A DNA stretch of 64,000 bases from Jeongeupia sp. HS-3 (lineage in GTDB: Bacteria > Pseudomonadota > Gammaproteobacteria > Burkholderiales > Chitinibacteraceae): contig NZ_AP024094.1 in NCBI RefSeq assembly GCF_015140455.1, forward strand, positions 3,100,001 to 3,164,000. The letters run 5' to 3'. How positions within the stretch are numbered: position 1 is the stretch's first letter; each line of letters opens with the position of its first letter. Both the position numbers and the translations under genes were made by a program. Under the pieces are notes generated by a model, which was not told where the DNA came from, made no database searches, and saw only the letters and a program-made list of their open reading frames with translations. Positions 35,535-44,594 of this stretch are shown piece by piece.

Positions 35535-37505
35535 TCAGCTTCCCTGCAGCAAGACCATTTCCGCAGCCGCAAGGTTTTCGGGTTCGCCAAGCAGCACCAG
35601 TACATCATTCTCCTGCAGCACCAGCTCGTCGCCCGGCTGGGTCGGCGGCAAGGCCTTGCGGCGAACGCTTTTAACTTCGACGTGCAGGCCGGCGAGATCA
35701 ATGTCGCCAAGGCTGCGACCGATGGCGCTGGCGTCATGGCTGAGATGGATGGTGTGCAGGCGTGGCAGGTTGGCGCTCTCTTCCATGTCCTCGGTGGTGC
35801 CGCGGAAGAAGCCGCGGAACATCTGGTAGCGATCCTCCCGCACGTGGCGGATGCGCTTGAGCACGGTATTGAGCGGCACGCCAAGCATCATCAGCGTGTG
35901 CGACGCCAGCATCAGGCTGCCTTCGAGGATTTCGGCGACCACCTCGGCAGCACCGGCGTTCTTGAGCTTGTCGATATCGGTTTCATCATAGGTGCGCACG
36001 ATCACCGGCAACTCGGGACGGATCTGGTGCGCCAGTTCGAGGATTTTCATCGCCGAATGGGTGTCGGCATAGCTGACCACCAGCGCGCGGGCGCGCATCA
36101 GCCCGGCCGCCATCAATACCTCCCGCTTGGCCGCATCGCCGTAGACGACCGATTCGCCGGCGGCGGCGGCATCACGGACCTTTTCCGGATCAAGGTCTAA
36201 AGCGAAAAAAGGGATATGTTCCTCGGTCAGAATTCGCGACAGGCTTTGGCCGCTACGGCCGTAACCACAGACGATCACATGCCCCTGGCTTTGCATCGTC
36301 CGTACCGCGATCTGGTGCAGATTGGCGGCCATATTCATCCACTCGGATGCCGCCAGCCGCAGTACCAGTTTGTCCGAGTGCTGGACAATGAACGGCGTCG
36401 CCAGCATCGACAGAATGATCGCCGCCGTCGTCGCCTGCATCAGCGGTTCGGGCAGCAGTTTGCCGCTGGCGGCCAGCGTCAGCAGCACGAAGGCGAACTC
36501 GCCGCCCTGTCCCAGTGCGAAGCCGGTTCGCAGCGAGACACCGGCGCTGGCGCCGAACCAGCGGGCCAGTCCGGCGATCATGGCGATTTTCAGCGGCAGC
36601 AGGATCACCAGAATGATCAATACCAGCCACCACTGGGTAGCGAGCTGACTGAAATTGAGCGTCATGCCGACGGTAACGAAAAACAGCCCGAGCAGCAGGT
36701 CGCGAAAGGGGCGGATATCGTCTTCGACCTGATAACGGTATTCGGTTTCGGCGATCAGCATGCCGGCGAGAAAGGCACCGAGTGCCAGCGACAGCCCGGA
36801 AAGCTCGGTCAGCCAGGCGATGCCGAGCGTCACCAGCAGCAGGTTGAGCATGAACAGCTCGCTCGAATGCTGCTTGGCGACAAGGTTGAACCACGGCCGC
36901 ATCAGCTTCTGGCCCAGGCTGAGCAAGACGAACAGCACGACGACGATCTTCAGCGCCGCGATGCCGAGCGCGCTGACGAGTTCTTCGCCGGGCTGGCCCA
37001 GCACCGGCAGCATGATCAAGAGCGGTACGACCGCGAGATCCTGGAACAACAGGATGCCGATGGCGTTCTGGCCGTGTGCGGCGTTGAGTTCGTTGCGGTC
37101 GGCCAGCAGCTTGGACACCATCGCGGTCGACGACATCGCCAGCGCCCCACCCAGCGCCAGCCCGGCGGCCCAGTCGAGCCGGACGATCAAGACCAGGCCG
37201 ATGATCACCAGCAGCACCATCGCGCCGACCTGCGCCGCGCCAAGGCCGAACACGATGCGGCGCATCGCCTTGAGCTTGGCGAGGTTGAATTCGAGCCCGA
37301 GCGTGAACATCAGGAACACCACGCCGTATTCGGCCAGATGCGTGGCCTCCTCGCTGCTGGCGATCAGGCCGAGCGCGTGCGGGCCGATCAGCATGCCGAC
37401 GAAAAGGTAGCCAAGCATCGCCGGCAGCTTGACCAGACGGCACAGCACCACGGTGATCACCGCGGCGGCGAGCAACAACAGCAGGGAGGAAAGTTGAACG
37501 GGCAT
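35535..37505 (-). CDS. Kef-type cation:proton antiporter with RCK domain
   Basis: A 656-residue CPA2-family transporter. About 12 membrane segments occupy residues 1-385 (starting LLLLLAAAVITVVLCRLV; conserved GYLFVGMLIGPHALGL and SSTAMVSKLLADRNEL). A TrkA-N/RCK domain follows with the nucleotide-binding motif VIVCGYGRSGQSLSRIL, and a TrkA-C domain lies near the end (DLAGLHVEVKSVRRKALPPT). Probably exports K+ or Na+ in exchange for protons; the glutathione-gated KefB/KefC and the YbaL type cannot be told apart by eye, and no KefF/KefG partner lies nearby. Confidence 0.9.
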   Translation of the reverse strand: MPVQLSSLLLLLAAAVITVVLCRLVKLPAMLGYLFVGMLIGPHALGLIASSEEATHLAEYGVVFLMFTLGLEFNLAKLKAMRRIVFGLGAAQVGAMVLLVIIGLVLIVRLDWAAGLALGGALAMSSTAMVSKLLADRNELNAAHGQNAIGILLFQDLAVVPLLIMLPVLGQPGEELVSALGIAALKIVVVLFVLLSLGQKLMRPWFNLVAKQHSSELFMLNLLLVTLGIAWLTELSGLSLALGAFLAGMLIAETEYRYQVEDDIRPFRDLLLGLFFVTVGMTLNFSQLATQWWLVLIILVILLPLKIAMIAGLARWFGASAGVSLRTGFALGQGGEFAFVLLTLAASGKLLPEPLMQATTAAIILSMLATPFIVQHSDKLVLRLAASEWMNMAANLHQIAVRTMQSQGHVIVCGYGRSGQSLSRILTEEHIPFFALDLDPEKVRDAAAAGESVVYGDAAKREVLMAAGLMRARALVVSYADTHSAMKILELAHQIRPELPVIVRTYDETDIDKLKNAGAAEVVAEILEGSLMLASHTLMMLGVPLNTVLKRIRHVREDRYQMFRGFFRGTTEDMEESANLPRLHTIHLSHDASAIGRSLGDIDLAGLHVEVKSVRRKALPPTQPGDELVLQENDVLVLLGEPENLAAAEMVLLQGS

Positions 37506-37544
37506 GGCTGCGGCGTGAAGGTTCCAAGGGTAACACTGGCAAAA

Positions 37545-37550
37545 ATTATA
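37545..37550 (-). promoter_or_regulatory. Candidate -10 box for the Kef-type gene
   Basis: A perfect TATAAT on the minus strand, 39 bases before the antiporter start codon, in the 104-bp region divergent from kdsD. The matching -35 is not evident. Confidence 0.4.
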
Positions 37551-37609
37551 CCCGCCGGATCGACCAGCTTGCTGGCGGGGGCATGCGTGGCTCTTTTATA
37601 CTGAGCCCC

Positions 37610-38587
37610 ATGAGTGAAAACACGCAATCCAGATCGCTGGCGCAAGCCCGGCAGGTGCTGACGATCGAAGCCGACGCGATTGCCGCGATGGCCAACCGGC
37701 TGGACCACCGTTTTGATGCCGCCTGCGCGCTGCTGCTTGGCTGCCCCGGTCGGGTCGTCGTGACCGGCATGGGCAAATCGGGCCACATCGCCCGCAAGAT
37801 CGCCGCGACGCTGGCGAGTACCGGCACCACGGCGATGTTCGTCCACCCGGCCGAGGCCTTGCATGGCGATCTGGGCATGATCACCGCCGATGATGTGGTG
37901 CTGGCACTGTCGTATTCGGGCGAAAGTGATGAATTATTGTCCATCCTGCCCAGCCTGAAGCGCATGGGCGTCAAGGTGATCGCGATGACCGGGCGCGAGG
38001 ATTCGACGCTGGGTCGCGCCGCCGATATCTGGCTCGACGCCGCTGTCGCGCAGGAAGCCTGCCCGCTGAATCTGGCCCCGACCGCGAGTACGACTGCGGC
38101 GCTGGCGCTCGGCGACGCGCTCGCGGTGGCGCTGCTCGACGCACGCGGTTTCAAGGCCGAGGATTTTGCGTTGTCCCACCCCGGCGGCAGTCTGGGTCGG
38201 CGCCTGCTGGTACTCGTGCGCGATGTGATGCACGCCGGCGACGAGCTGCCGGTTGTGCGCGATGATGTGCTGCTGCGCGATGCATTGATGGAAATCAGCC
38301 GCAAGGGAATGGGCATGACCGCCGTGGTCGACGCCGCCGGTGCACTGGTCGGGGTCTTCACCGATGGTGACCTGCGCCGTGCGCTCGACGAGGGGCGCGA
38401 CGTGATGTCGACGCCGGTCGCGCAAGTGATGACCCGCAATCCTTTGACGATCGATGCCGATCATCTGGCCGCCGAGGCGGTGCAAGTGATGGAAAAGCGC
38501 CGTATCAACGGCTTGCTGGTGCTCGACGCCGGCAAGCTTGCCGGTGCGCTGAACATGCACGATCTGTTGCGGGCCCGGGTCGTCTGA
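37610..38587 (+). CDS. kdsD: Arabinose-5-phosphate isomerase
   Basis: A 325-residue enzyme that converts ribulose-5-phosphate to arabinose-5-phosphate for Kdo synthesis. The SIS domain has VVVTGMGKSGHIARKIAATL and HGDLGMITADDVVLALSYSG; two CBS domains follow (DVMHAGDELPVVRDDVLLRD and QVMTRNPLTIDADHLAAEAV). The start MSENTQSRSLAQARQVL is chosen over an upstream GTG/ATG reading. No Shine-Dalgarno sequence precedes this ATG. It heads the kdsD-kdsC-lptCAB-rpoN cluster. Confidence 0.96.
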   Translation: MSENTQSRSLAQARQVLTIEADAIAAMANRLDHRFDAACALLLGCPGRVVVTGMGKSGHIARKIAATLASTGTTAMFVHPAEALHGDLGMITADDVVLALSYSGESDELLSILPSLKRMGVKVIAMTGREDSTLGRAADIWLDAAVAQEACPLNLAPTASTTAALALGDALAVALLDARGFKAEDFALSHPGGSLGRRLLVLVRDVMHAGDELPVVRDDVLLRDALMEISRKGMGMTAVVDAAGALVGVFTDGDLRRALDEGRDVMSTPVAQVMTRNPLTIDADHLAAEAVQVMEKRRINGLLVLDAGKLAGALNMHDLLRARVV

Positions 38588-38620
38588 GCCGCCTTTTTCA
38601 AAGATTCAAGGGAATTTAAA

Positions 38621-39136
38621 ATGCAGGAAAAAGCACGTGCCGTGCGGCTGATGATTTTTGACGTGGACGGCGTCATGACCGATGGTGGTCTGTATTACAA
38701 CGATGCGGGTGAAGAAATGAAGGCCTTCAATTCGCTCGACGGTCATGGTCTGCGCATGCTGCAGCAAACCGGAGTGAGGGTCGCGATCATCACCGGCCGG
38801 ACCTCCCGACTGCTAGAACACCGCGCCAGCAATCTTGGCATCGACTTCGTTTATCAGGGCTCGCACGACAAGCTGGCGACGTTCGGCGAATTGCTCGCAG
38901 CCGCCGGTGTCGCCGCCGAGGAGTGCGGCTATATGGGTGATGACGTGATTGATCTGCCGGTGATGCGTCGCGCGGCCTTTGCCGTTGCGGTACCGGATTC
39001 GCCCGACATCGTGTTGCAGAATGCGCACTACGTCACCGTTCGCGGCGGTGGTCGTGGCGCGGTGCGCGAAGTGTGCGAGGTGATCATGCAGGCGCAAGGC
39101 ACTTACGATGGGCTGATCGCCCACTACCTGCGTTGA
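38621..39136 (+). CDS. kdsC: 3-deoxy-D-manno-octulosonate 8-phosphate phosphatase
   Basis: A 171-residue HAD-superfamily phosphatase of type C0 that removes phosphate from Kdo-8-P. The nucleophile motif is MIFDVDGVMTDGGLYYN (two catalytic Asp), motif II IITGRTSRLLE, and motif IV GYMGDDVIDLPVMRRA. At 171 residues, the family length is intact. A Shine-Dalgarno AAGGGAA lies 9 bases before the ATG. lptC follows after one base. Confidence 0.96.
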   Translation: MQEKARAVRLMIFDVDGVMTDGGLYYNDAGEEMKAFNSLDGHGLRMLQQTGVRVAIITGRTSRLLEHRASNLGIDFVYQGSHDKLATFGELLAAAGVAAEECGYMGDDVIDLPVMRRAAFAVAVPDSPDIVLQNAHYVTVRGGGRGAVREVCEVIMQAQGTYDGLIAHYLR

Positions 39137-39137
39137 G

Positions 39138-39719
39138 ATGATGGGCGGACTGTCGACCAAACTTTTGCCGATTGTCTTGCTGGCGACACTGGGGGCGCTG
39201 GTGCTGATCCTCAACGAGGTCGCCCGTGTGCCCTCGTTCGAGCAGCCCGAGCGACCGAGTGATCCGGACCTGGTGGCGCATGGCGCGACCGCGTTCCGTT
39301 TCGGCCAGGATGGCAAGCTGCTGTCGCGCATTTATGCCGACCGGCTTCGCCATTACCCCAAGGGCGACACCAACTGGCTGGATCAGCCGCGTATCCACTA
39401 CACCAAGCCCGATTCGGCCGAGCTGACCGTCGTTGGCGCACGCGCACGCACCGAACAAAATGGTACTCTCGTCTGGTTTCCCGATGATGCCAAGCTGACC
39501 CGGGCGCCGACTGCGGACAAGCCGCAGCTTGATGTGGTGAGCTCGGATGTATGGGTCAAACCGAACGAACGCTACGTCTGGTCCAAGGCGCCGATGACCG
39601 GCACCATGGGCGCATACACCCTGTCCGGTACCGGCTTCAAGGCCGACCTCGACAAGGAAACCCTGGAACTTCTCTCCAAAGTGAGCACCATCTATGTCCC
39701 GCCGCCGCCGCGCCGTTGA
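39138..39719 (+). CDS. lptC: LPS export protein LptC
   Basis: A 193-residue bitopic inner-membrane protein that passes LPS from LptBFG to LptA. It has one N-terminal membrane segment (TKLLPIVLLATLGALVLILN) and a periplasmic beta-jellyroll domain with the typical FGQDGKLLSRIYADRLRHYP and DVVSSDVWVKPNERYVWSK segments. Two consecutive ATG codons begin it. The 3' end overlaps lptA by 26 bases. Confidence 0.93.
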   Translation: MMGGLSTKLLPIVLLATLGALVLILNEVARVPSFEQPERPSDPDLVAHGATAFRFGQDGKLLSRIYADRLRHYPKGDTNWLDQPRIHYTKPDSAELTVVGARARTEQNGTLVWFPDDAKLTRAPTADKPQLDVVSSDVWVKPNERYVWSKAPMTGTMGAYTLSGTGFKADLDKETLELLSKVSTIYVPPPPRR

Positions 39720-40317
39720 GTTTGCTGCGCTGACCCTGCTGGCCGCCTCCGCCGTCCAGGCAGAAACTGCCGACCGCGAAAAGCCGATGAATATCGAGGC
39801 GGATCACGCCAACTTCGATCAGAAGAACAATATTGGCGTCTATACCGGCAATGTCATCATGGTGCAGGGCACGATGACGCTGAAGGCCGCCAAGGTCACC
39901 ATGCGTCAGGACGCCGACGGCAACCAGTTCTCGCAAGGCGAAGGCAGTCCGGTCAAGTTCCGGCAGCGCATGGATACCGGCGAATGGATCGATGCCAACT
40001 CGCTGCGTTACGACTACGACAGCAAGACCGGCATTCTCAAGCTGATCAACAAGGCCTGGGTGCGCCGCGATACCGGTGACGAAGTGATTGGCGACGTAAT
40101 CGTCTACGATATGGCCTCGTCGACGTATCAGGCGCAGACCGATGGCAAACCGGGCAGTCGGGTCAATATCACGCTGATCCCGAAGAAAAAGGATGCCAGC
40201 GCACCCGCTGGCAAGGCCGCAGCAAAGCCGGCGGCGAAACCTGCCGCCAGCAAGCCCGCCGAGGCGGCGAGCGCGCCAAAAGCGCGCAGCAGCTCCTGGA
40301 GCAAGGACGCACAATGA
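39694..40317 (+). CDS. lptA: LPS transport periplasmic protein LptA
   Basis: A 207-residue periplasmic protein that bridges LptC and LptD. Signal peptide [20 protein letters not shown], then the OstA/LptA domain ([39 protein letters not shown]). The last 45 residues are Ala/Lys/Pro-rich and low complexity ([20 protein letters not shown]), beyond the usual domain. It overlaps lptC and, by 4 bases, lptB. Confidence 0.94.
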   Translation: MSRRRRAVEFAALTLLAASAVQAETADREKPMNIEADHANFDQKNNIGVYTGNVIMVQGTMTLKAAKVTMRQDADGNQFSQGEGSPVKFRQRMDTGEWIDANSLRYDYDSKTGILKLINKAWVRRDTGDEVIGDVIVYDMASSTYQAQTDGKPGSRVNITLIPKKKDASAPAGKAAAKPAAKPAASKPAEAASAPKARSSSWSKDAQ

Positions 40318-41048
40318 GCGAAGGCAAGGCCGTGCTGAGCGCCGGTGGCTTGATGAAGCGCTATAAAAAGCGCACCGTCGTCAAGGACGTGTCGATCGAT
40401 GTCGCCGCCGGTGAGGTTGTCGGTCTGCTGGGCCCAAATGGTGCCGGCAAAACGACGAGCTTTTATATGATCGTTGGCCTTGTTGCCAAGGATGGCGGTG
40501 AAATCCGCCTGGACGACATCGATATCGGCCATCTGCCGATGCACGAACGTGCCCGCATGGGCGTCGGCTATCTGCCGCAAGAGGCGTCGATTTTCCGCAA
40601 GATGACGGTCGAGCAGAACATTCTGGCGGTGCTCGAGCTGCACGTTGCCGACAGGGTCGAACGCGCCCGGCAGCTTGATGCGCTACTCGAAGATCTGCAT
40701 ATCTCGCATCTGCGTGAAAACAATGCCATGAGCCTCTCCGGCGGCGAGCGCCGTCGTGCCGAGATTGCCCGTGCACTGGCGGCGAGCCCGCGCTTCATCC
40801 TGCTGGACGAGCCGTTCGCCGGCGTCGACCCGATCGCGGTGATGGACATCCAGCGCATCATTCGCTTCCTCAAGGAACGCGGTATCGGAGTCCTGATTAC
40901 CGACCACAATGTGCGCGAAACGCTGGGGATCTGCGATCGTGCGTACATCATCTCCGAAGGCTCGGTGATGGCCTCGGGCTTGCCGAGCGAAATCATCGCC
41001 GATGAACAGGTACGCAGGGTTTATCTCGGTGAACATTTCCGGATGTAA
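40314..41048 (+). CDS. lptB: LPS export ATPase LptB
   Basis: A 244-residue cytoplasmic ATPase that powers LPS extraction by LptFG. Walker [18 protein letters not shown], signature [14 protein letters not shown], Walker [16 protein letters not shown], and the H-loop in [20 protein letters not shown] are all clear. It precedes rpoN by 9 bases, a gene order conserved across proteobacteria. lptF and lptG are not in this window. Confidence 0.97.
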   Translation: MSEGKAVLSAGGLMKRYKKRTVVKDVSIDVAAGEVVGLLGPNGAGKTTSFYMIVGLVAKDGGEIRLDDIDIGHLPMHERARMGVGYLPQEASIFRKMTVEQNILAVLELHVADRVERARQLDALLEDLHISHLRENNAMSLSGGERRRAEIARALAASPRFILLDEPFAGVDPIAVMDIQRIIRFLKERGIGVLITDHNVRETLGICDRAYIISEGSVMASGLPSEIIADEQVRRVYLGEHFRM

Positions 41049-41057
41049 GGCGGGCGC

Positions 41058-42482
41058 ATGAAGCAATCGCTGCAACTTCGCCTTTCGCAACAGCTCAATC
41101 TGACGCCGCAGCTGCAGCAGTCGATCAAGCTGCTGCAGTTGTCGACGCTTGATTTCCAACAGGAGGTCGAGCGCTTCCTGGCCGAAAACCCGCTGCTTGA
41201 GCGCGGCGAAGACAATCACGCCTCAAGCGAAGGCGAAGGTAGTGCCGAAGCGCCGACCGAGAACAGCAGCAGCGACGATGCGCCGGCGAGCGAGTCGGCG
41301 TTCGACAACGACGACTGGGGCTGGGAAGGCAGTGGCGGCGGCGCGCGTGGCAGCGGTGATGACGACGATGATTTCGACCCCGCCAGCAACATCGCCCGCG
41401 AGCTGACCCTGCGCGAGCATCTGCTGGCGCAAGCCGGGCTGCTGCCGATTCCGTTGCGGGATCGCGCCGCGCTGACCTGGTTGATCGACGCGCTCGACGA
41501 CGACGGCTTTCTGACCCAGCCGCTTGAGGAAATCCTCGCGCTGTTGCCGGCGGAACTTGCCGGCGAGTTCGAGTTCGAATCCGATGACCTTGCGATTGCC
41601 CTGGCGCGGCTCAAGCAGCTCGAACCGCTGGGCGTCGGCGCGAAAGATATGGCCGAGTCGCTGGCTTTGCAACTGGCGGTCTTGCCACTCTCTGACGCAC
41701 GTCAACTTGCGTTGGGGATTGTGCGGGACAGCCTCGATTTGCTCGCGGCACGGGACTACACTAGGTTGAAACGTCGCCTGAAATGCGATGAAACGGAGCT
41801 GAAGGCAGCGCAAGCGCTGATCGTCAGCCTGAATCCGCGGCCAGGCGCGCAATGGAGCGACGAATCGTCGCATTATGTTGTCGCTGATGTACTGGTCAGC
41901 AAGCTCAAGGGGCAGTGGCGAGTGCGCTTGAACGACGCGGCCAGACCCAAGCTCAGGGTCAATCGGATGTACGCCGATATCCTGCAACGCAGTGATGGCG
42001 GTTCGATGGCCCGCGAGTTGCAGGAAGCCAAATGGCTGGTCAAGAGTGTCCAGCAGCGTTTCGACACCATCCTGCGCGTCGGTCAGGCGATCGTTGATAA
42101 GCAAAGCGCGTTCTTTGAACATGGTGAAATCGCGATGCGGCCCTTGGTGCTGCGCGATATTGCCTCCGAGCTTGATCTGCACGAATCCACCGTTTCGCGG
42201 GTGACCACCCAGAAGTACATGCTCACGCCGCGCGGAATTTTCGAGTACAAGTATTTCTTCGGCAGCCATGTCGAAACCGAAGCCGGCGGGGAAGCTTCCG
42301 CTACTGCGATCAAGGCGCAGATTCGCCAGCTGATCCAGCAAGAGGACAAGCAAAAGCCTTTATCGGATAGTGCCATCGCTGATGCGTTGGCGGGGCAAGG
42401 GGTCGTGGTTGCGCGACGAACCGTTGCCAAGTACAGGGAGGCGATGCAAATCTCTCCCGTCAATCTGCGCAAATGCCTGTAA
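41058..42482 (+). CDS. rpoN: RNA polymerase sigma-54 factor
   Basis: A 474-residue sigma-54, which directs RNA polymerase to -24/-12 promoters and needs an enhancer-binding activator. Region I is Gln/Leu-rich (MKQSLQLRLSQQLNLTPQLQ); an acidic, Ser/Gly-rich region II spans about residues 55-110 with a run of Asp; the core-binding region III follows; and the RpoN box lies near the end (VVVARRTVAKYREAM). Regions are in the usual order with no truncation. hpf follows after a 27-bp gap. Confidence 0.97.
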   Translation: MKQSLQLRLSQQLNLTPQLQQSIKLLQLSTLDFQQEVERFLAENPLLERGEDNHASSEGEGSAEAPTENSSSDDAPASESAFDNDDWGWEGSGGGARGSGDDDDDFDPASNIARELTLREHLLAQAGLLPIPLRDRAALTWLIDALDDDGFLTQPLEEILALLPAELAGEFEFESDDLAIALARLKQLEPLGVGAKDMAESLALQLAVLPLSDARQLALGIVRDSLDLLAARDYTRLKRRLKCDETELKAAQALIVSLNPRPGAQWSDESSHYVVADVLVSKLKGQWRVRLNDAARPKLRVNRMYADILQRSDGGSMARELQEAKWLVKSVQQRFDTILRVGQAIVDKQSAFFEHGEIAMRPLVLRDIASELDLHESTVSRVTTQKYMLTPRGIFEYKYFFGSHVETEAGGEASATAIKAQIRQLIQQEDKQKPLSDSAIADALAGQGVVVARRTVAKYREAMQISPVNLRKCL

Positions 42483-42509
42483 CGGCGATTTACCTGAAGG
42501 AGAAGACCT

Positions 42510-42836
42510 ATGAACCTCAATATCAGCGGCCATCACCTCGAAGTGACTCCGGCGATTCGTGATTACATCACGAGTAAACTCGACCGAATCACACGCCATT
42601 TTGACGCGGTGATCGAAGTGGGCGTCGTCCTGTCGGTCGAACGCCTGCAGCAGAAAATTGAGGCAACCGTGCATGTGCCGGGTAAGGCGATCCACGTGGA
42701 GGCAATTGACGAAGACATGTATGCCGCGATCGACGCGCTGGCCGACAAGCTTGACCGGCAGGTCGTCAAGCACAAGGAAAAACGGAATGATCACGATGGC
42801 GAGAGCATCCGCCGTCAGGTCGTAGCGGAGGAGTAA
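42510..42836 (+). CDS. hpf: Short ribosome hibernation-promoting factor
   Basis: A 108-residue protein of the short HPF/YfiA group that binds 30S subunits in stationary phase and helps form 100S dimers. The start MNLNISGHHLEVTPAIRDYI and RITRHFDAVIEVGVVLSVER are family features. It lacks the C-terminal dimerisation domain of long HPF, typical for beta- and gammaproteobacteria. Shine-Dalgarno AAGGAGAAGA precedes the ATG. It is followed by an intrinsic terminator. Confidence 0.95.
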   Translation: MNLNISGHHLEVTPAIRDYITSKLDRITRHFDAVIEVGVVLSVERLQQKIEATVHVPGKAIHVEAIDEDMYAAIDALADKLDRQVVKHKEKRNDHDGESIRRQVVAEE

Positions 42837-42852
42837 GTGTCCTTTTCCTGCC

Positions 42853-42884
42853 AACGGGAACCCGATAAACGGGTTCCCGTTTTT
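42853..42884 (+). terminator. Intrinsic terminator after hpf
   Basis: AACGGGAACCCG-ATAAA-CGGGTTCCCGTT followed by a T-rich run; ends the rpoN-hpf transcript and separates it from ptsN. Confidence 0.9.
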
Positions 42885-42904
42885 ATTTATGCGCCGGCTG
42901 ACGA

Positions 42905-42910
42905 TACAAT
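42905..42910 (+). promoter_or_regulatory. Possible -10 box ahead of ptsN
   Basis: TACAAT lies 39 bases before the ptsN start, downstream of the hpf terminator. The -35 (TTTATT at 17 bp) is weak. Confidence 0.3.
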
Positions 42911-42949
42911 GATGCGCTTCGACGTTCCTCCTGCTCATGGATTCTCGCA

Positions 42950-43417
42950 ATGAGCCTGATTTCCAAAATTCTGCCGACGCAAAATGTCTTTCTCGACATG
43001 GACGTTGGCAGCAAAAAGCGCGTATTTGAACAAGTCGGCATTCTGTTCGAAAACAGTCACGGCATTGCCCGTAGTGTGATTTTCGATAGCCTGTTCGCGC
43101 GTGAAAAGCTCGGCTCGACCGGCCTCGGTCAGGGCGTGGCGATTCCTCACGGCCGGATCAAGGGCCTGAAGGAAGCCACGGGCGCTTTCGTGCGCCTGAA
43201 GGAAGCGATTCCCTACGATGCACCCGATGGCAAGCCGGTATCGCTGCTTTTCGTGTTGCTGGTGCCGGCCAACGCTACCGATTTACACCTGCAGATTCTG
43301 TCTGAGTTGGCTCAGCTTTTTTCGGACAAATCGGTGCGTGAGCAACTGGCGACGTTCGACGAGCCCGGTCAGGCGTACAAGCTGATTTCCACCTGGGAGC
43401 CGTACGCGGGCTTCTGA
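42950..43417 (+). CDS. ptsN: Nitrogen PTS EIIA component
   Basis: A 155-residue EIIA-Ntr regulatory protein, phosphorylated on His by the PTS-Ntr chain; in other bacteria it influences K+ transport, nitrogen metabolism and carbon use. The phosphorylated His lies in GQGVAIPHGRIKGL. The N-terminus MSLISKILPTQNVFLDMDVG is typical. It lies between hpf and hprK, the usual betaproteobacterial order; the NPr protein is not in this window. Confidence 0.96.
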   Translation: MSLISKILPTQNVFLDMDVGSKKRVFEQVGILFENSHGIARSVIFDSLFAREKLGSTGLGQGVAIPHGRIKGLKEATGAFVRLKEAIPYDAPDGKPVSLLFVLLVPANATDLHLQILSELAQLFSDKSVREQLATFDEPGQAYKLISTWEPYAGF

Positions 43418-43421
43418 GATA

Positions 43422-43543
43422 CTGCTCACGATCTTGCTGCGCAGCCCTGATCGGGCTTCGAGTGCTGCTCGAAACCCTCATGTACTTTATACATTCCGGT
43501 TTCTGCACTGCGCGTCACCCCGCTGGCGACAGATCGTGAACAG
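43422..43543. repeat. Palindromic intergenic element 1 (~122 bp)
   Basis: The ends form a 13-base inverted repeat (CTGCTCACGATCT and AGATCGTGAACAG, 12 of 13 pairing). Inside are nested small hairpins: CGAG-TGCTG-CTCG, and ATGTA-CTTTA-TACAT at 43480-43494. It begins 5 bases after the ptsN stop codon. Architecture and size match the element at 46911-47032. It may be a dispersed REP/MITE-like repeat that also folds as an RNA; no transposase is encoded. Confidence 0.6.
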
Positions 43544-43631
43544 GTTCTAAGCAGCGCCGCTCCCGGGTAAGCTCAAGGGGTGGTGCGTGTTGCCCCGCCC
43601 TTGTCTTTGACTTCACAGCCCATGAGCGACC

Positions 43632-44576
43632 ATGCCGCAGATCACGACCAGGCAACTCTTCATTGATAATGCCGAGAAGCTGCGGCTGACCTGGGTTGCC
43701 GGCCAGTCCGGCGCCAACAATCTGCTCACGAATGATTCTGCCGAGCAGAAGCCCATTCTGGCGCTGGTTGGCCACCTGAACTTCATTCACCCGAACCGGA
43801 TTCAGGTGCTCGGCATTGCCGAGACCAAGTACTTTCTCGACCTCTCGCCCGAGGCGCAGCGTGAGTCGGTCGACCTGCTGTTTGCCAGCGAAATGGCGGC
43901 AATGATCATTGCCAACGGCCAGCCTGTTCCCGATGCCTTGCGCGAGGGCGCCGAGCGTCATCACGTACCGCTGTTGACCAGTCCTGAACAATCGCCCTAT
44001 CTGATGGATGTGCTGCGCTACTATCTGGCCAAGGCGCTGGCGGTATCGACCCATCTGCATGGCGTGTTCCTCGATGTACTCGAAGTCGGCGTGCTGCTGA
44101 CCGGTGAATCGTCGATGGGTAAGAGCGAGCTGGCGCTGGAGTTGATTTCGCGCGGCCACGGTCTCGTTGCCGACGATGTGGTCGAGGTGTATCGCACCAA
44201 TCCCGAAACGCTCGAAGGCCGCTGCCCGCCGATGTTGCGTGATTTCCTTGAGGTGCGCGGGATCGGCGTGCTGAATATCCGCACCATTTTCGGCGAAACC
44301 GCCGTGCGGCCGAAAAAGACGCTGAAGCTCATCATTCATCTGGCCAAGGCCGGCGGAGATACGCTGGCACCGATTGACCGTTTGCAAATGCAGGCGGCGA
44401 CGCAAGAAATCCTTGGTGTGCCAACGCGTAAACTGGTGATCCCCGTGGCCGCCGGCCGCAACCTGGCGGTATTGGTCGAGGCCGCGGTGCGAAACTACAT
44501 TCTGCAATTGCGCGGTATTGATTCAACCCGCGAGTTTATCGAACGCCATCAGCGTTTCATGGAAATGGGTGAGTAG
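43632..44576 (+). CDS. hprK: HPr kinase/phosphorylase
   Basis: A 314-residue bifunctional enzyme that phosphorylates and dephosphorylates a serine of HPr-like phosphocarriers. Walker A is [14 protein letters not shown] (about residues 155-168), followed by the kinase region [20 protein letters not shown] and the HPrK signature [16 protein letters not shown]. In Gram-negatives without sugar PTS, HprK is linked to regulatory PTS-Ntr proteins, which fits its place between ptsN and rapZ. It follows intergenic element 1 with an 88-bp gap. Confidence 0.95.
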   Translation: MPQITTRQLFIDNAEKLRLTWVAGQSGANNLLTNDSAEQKPILALVGHLNFIHPNRIQVLGIAETKYFLDLSPEAQRESVDLLFASEMAAMIIANGQPVPDALREGAERHHVPLLTSPEQSPYLMDVLRYYLAKALAVSTHLHGVFLDVLEVGVLLTGESSMGKSELALELISRGHGLVADDVVEVYRTNPETLEGRCPPMLRDFLEVRGIGVLNIRTIFGETAVRPKKTLKLIIHLAKAGGDTLAPIDRLQMQAATQEILGVPTRKLVIPVAAGRNLAVLVEAAVRNYILQLRGIDSTREFIERHQRFMEMGE

Positions 44577-44594
44577 CCCGAAGGAGCTTTGCGC

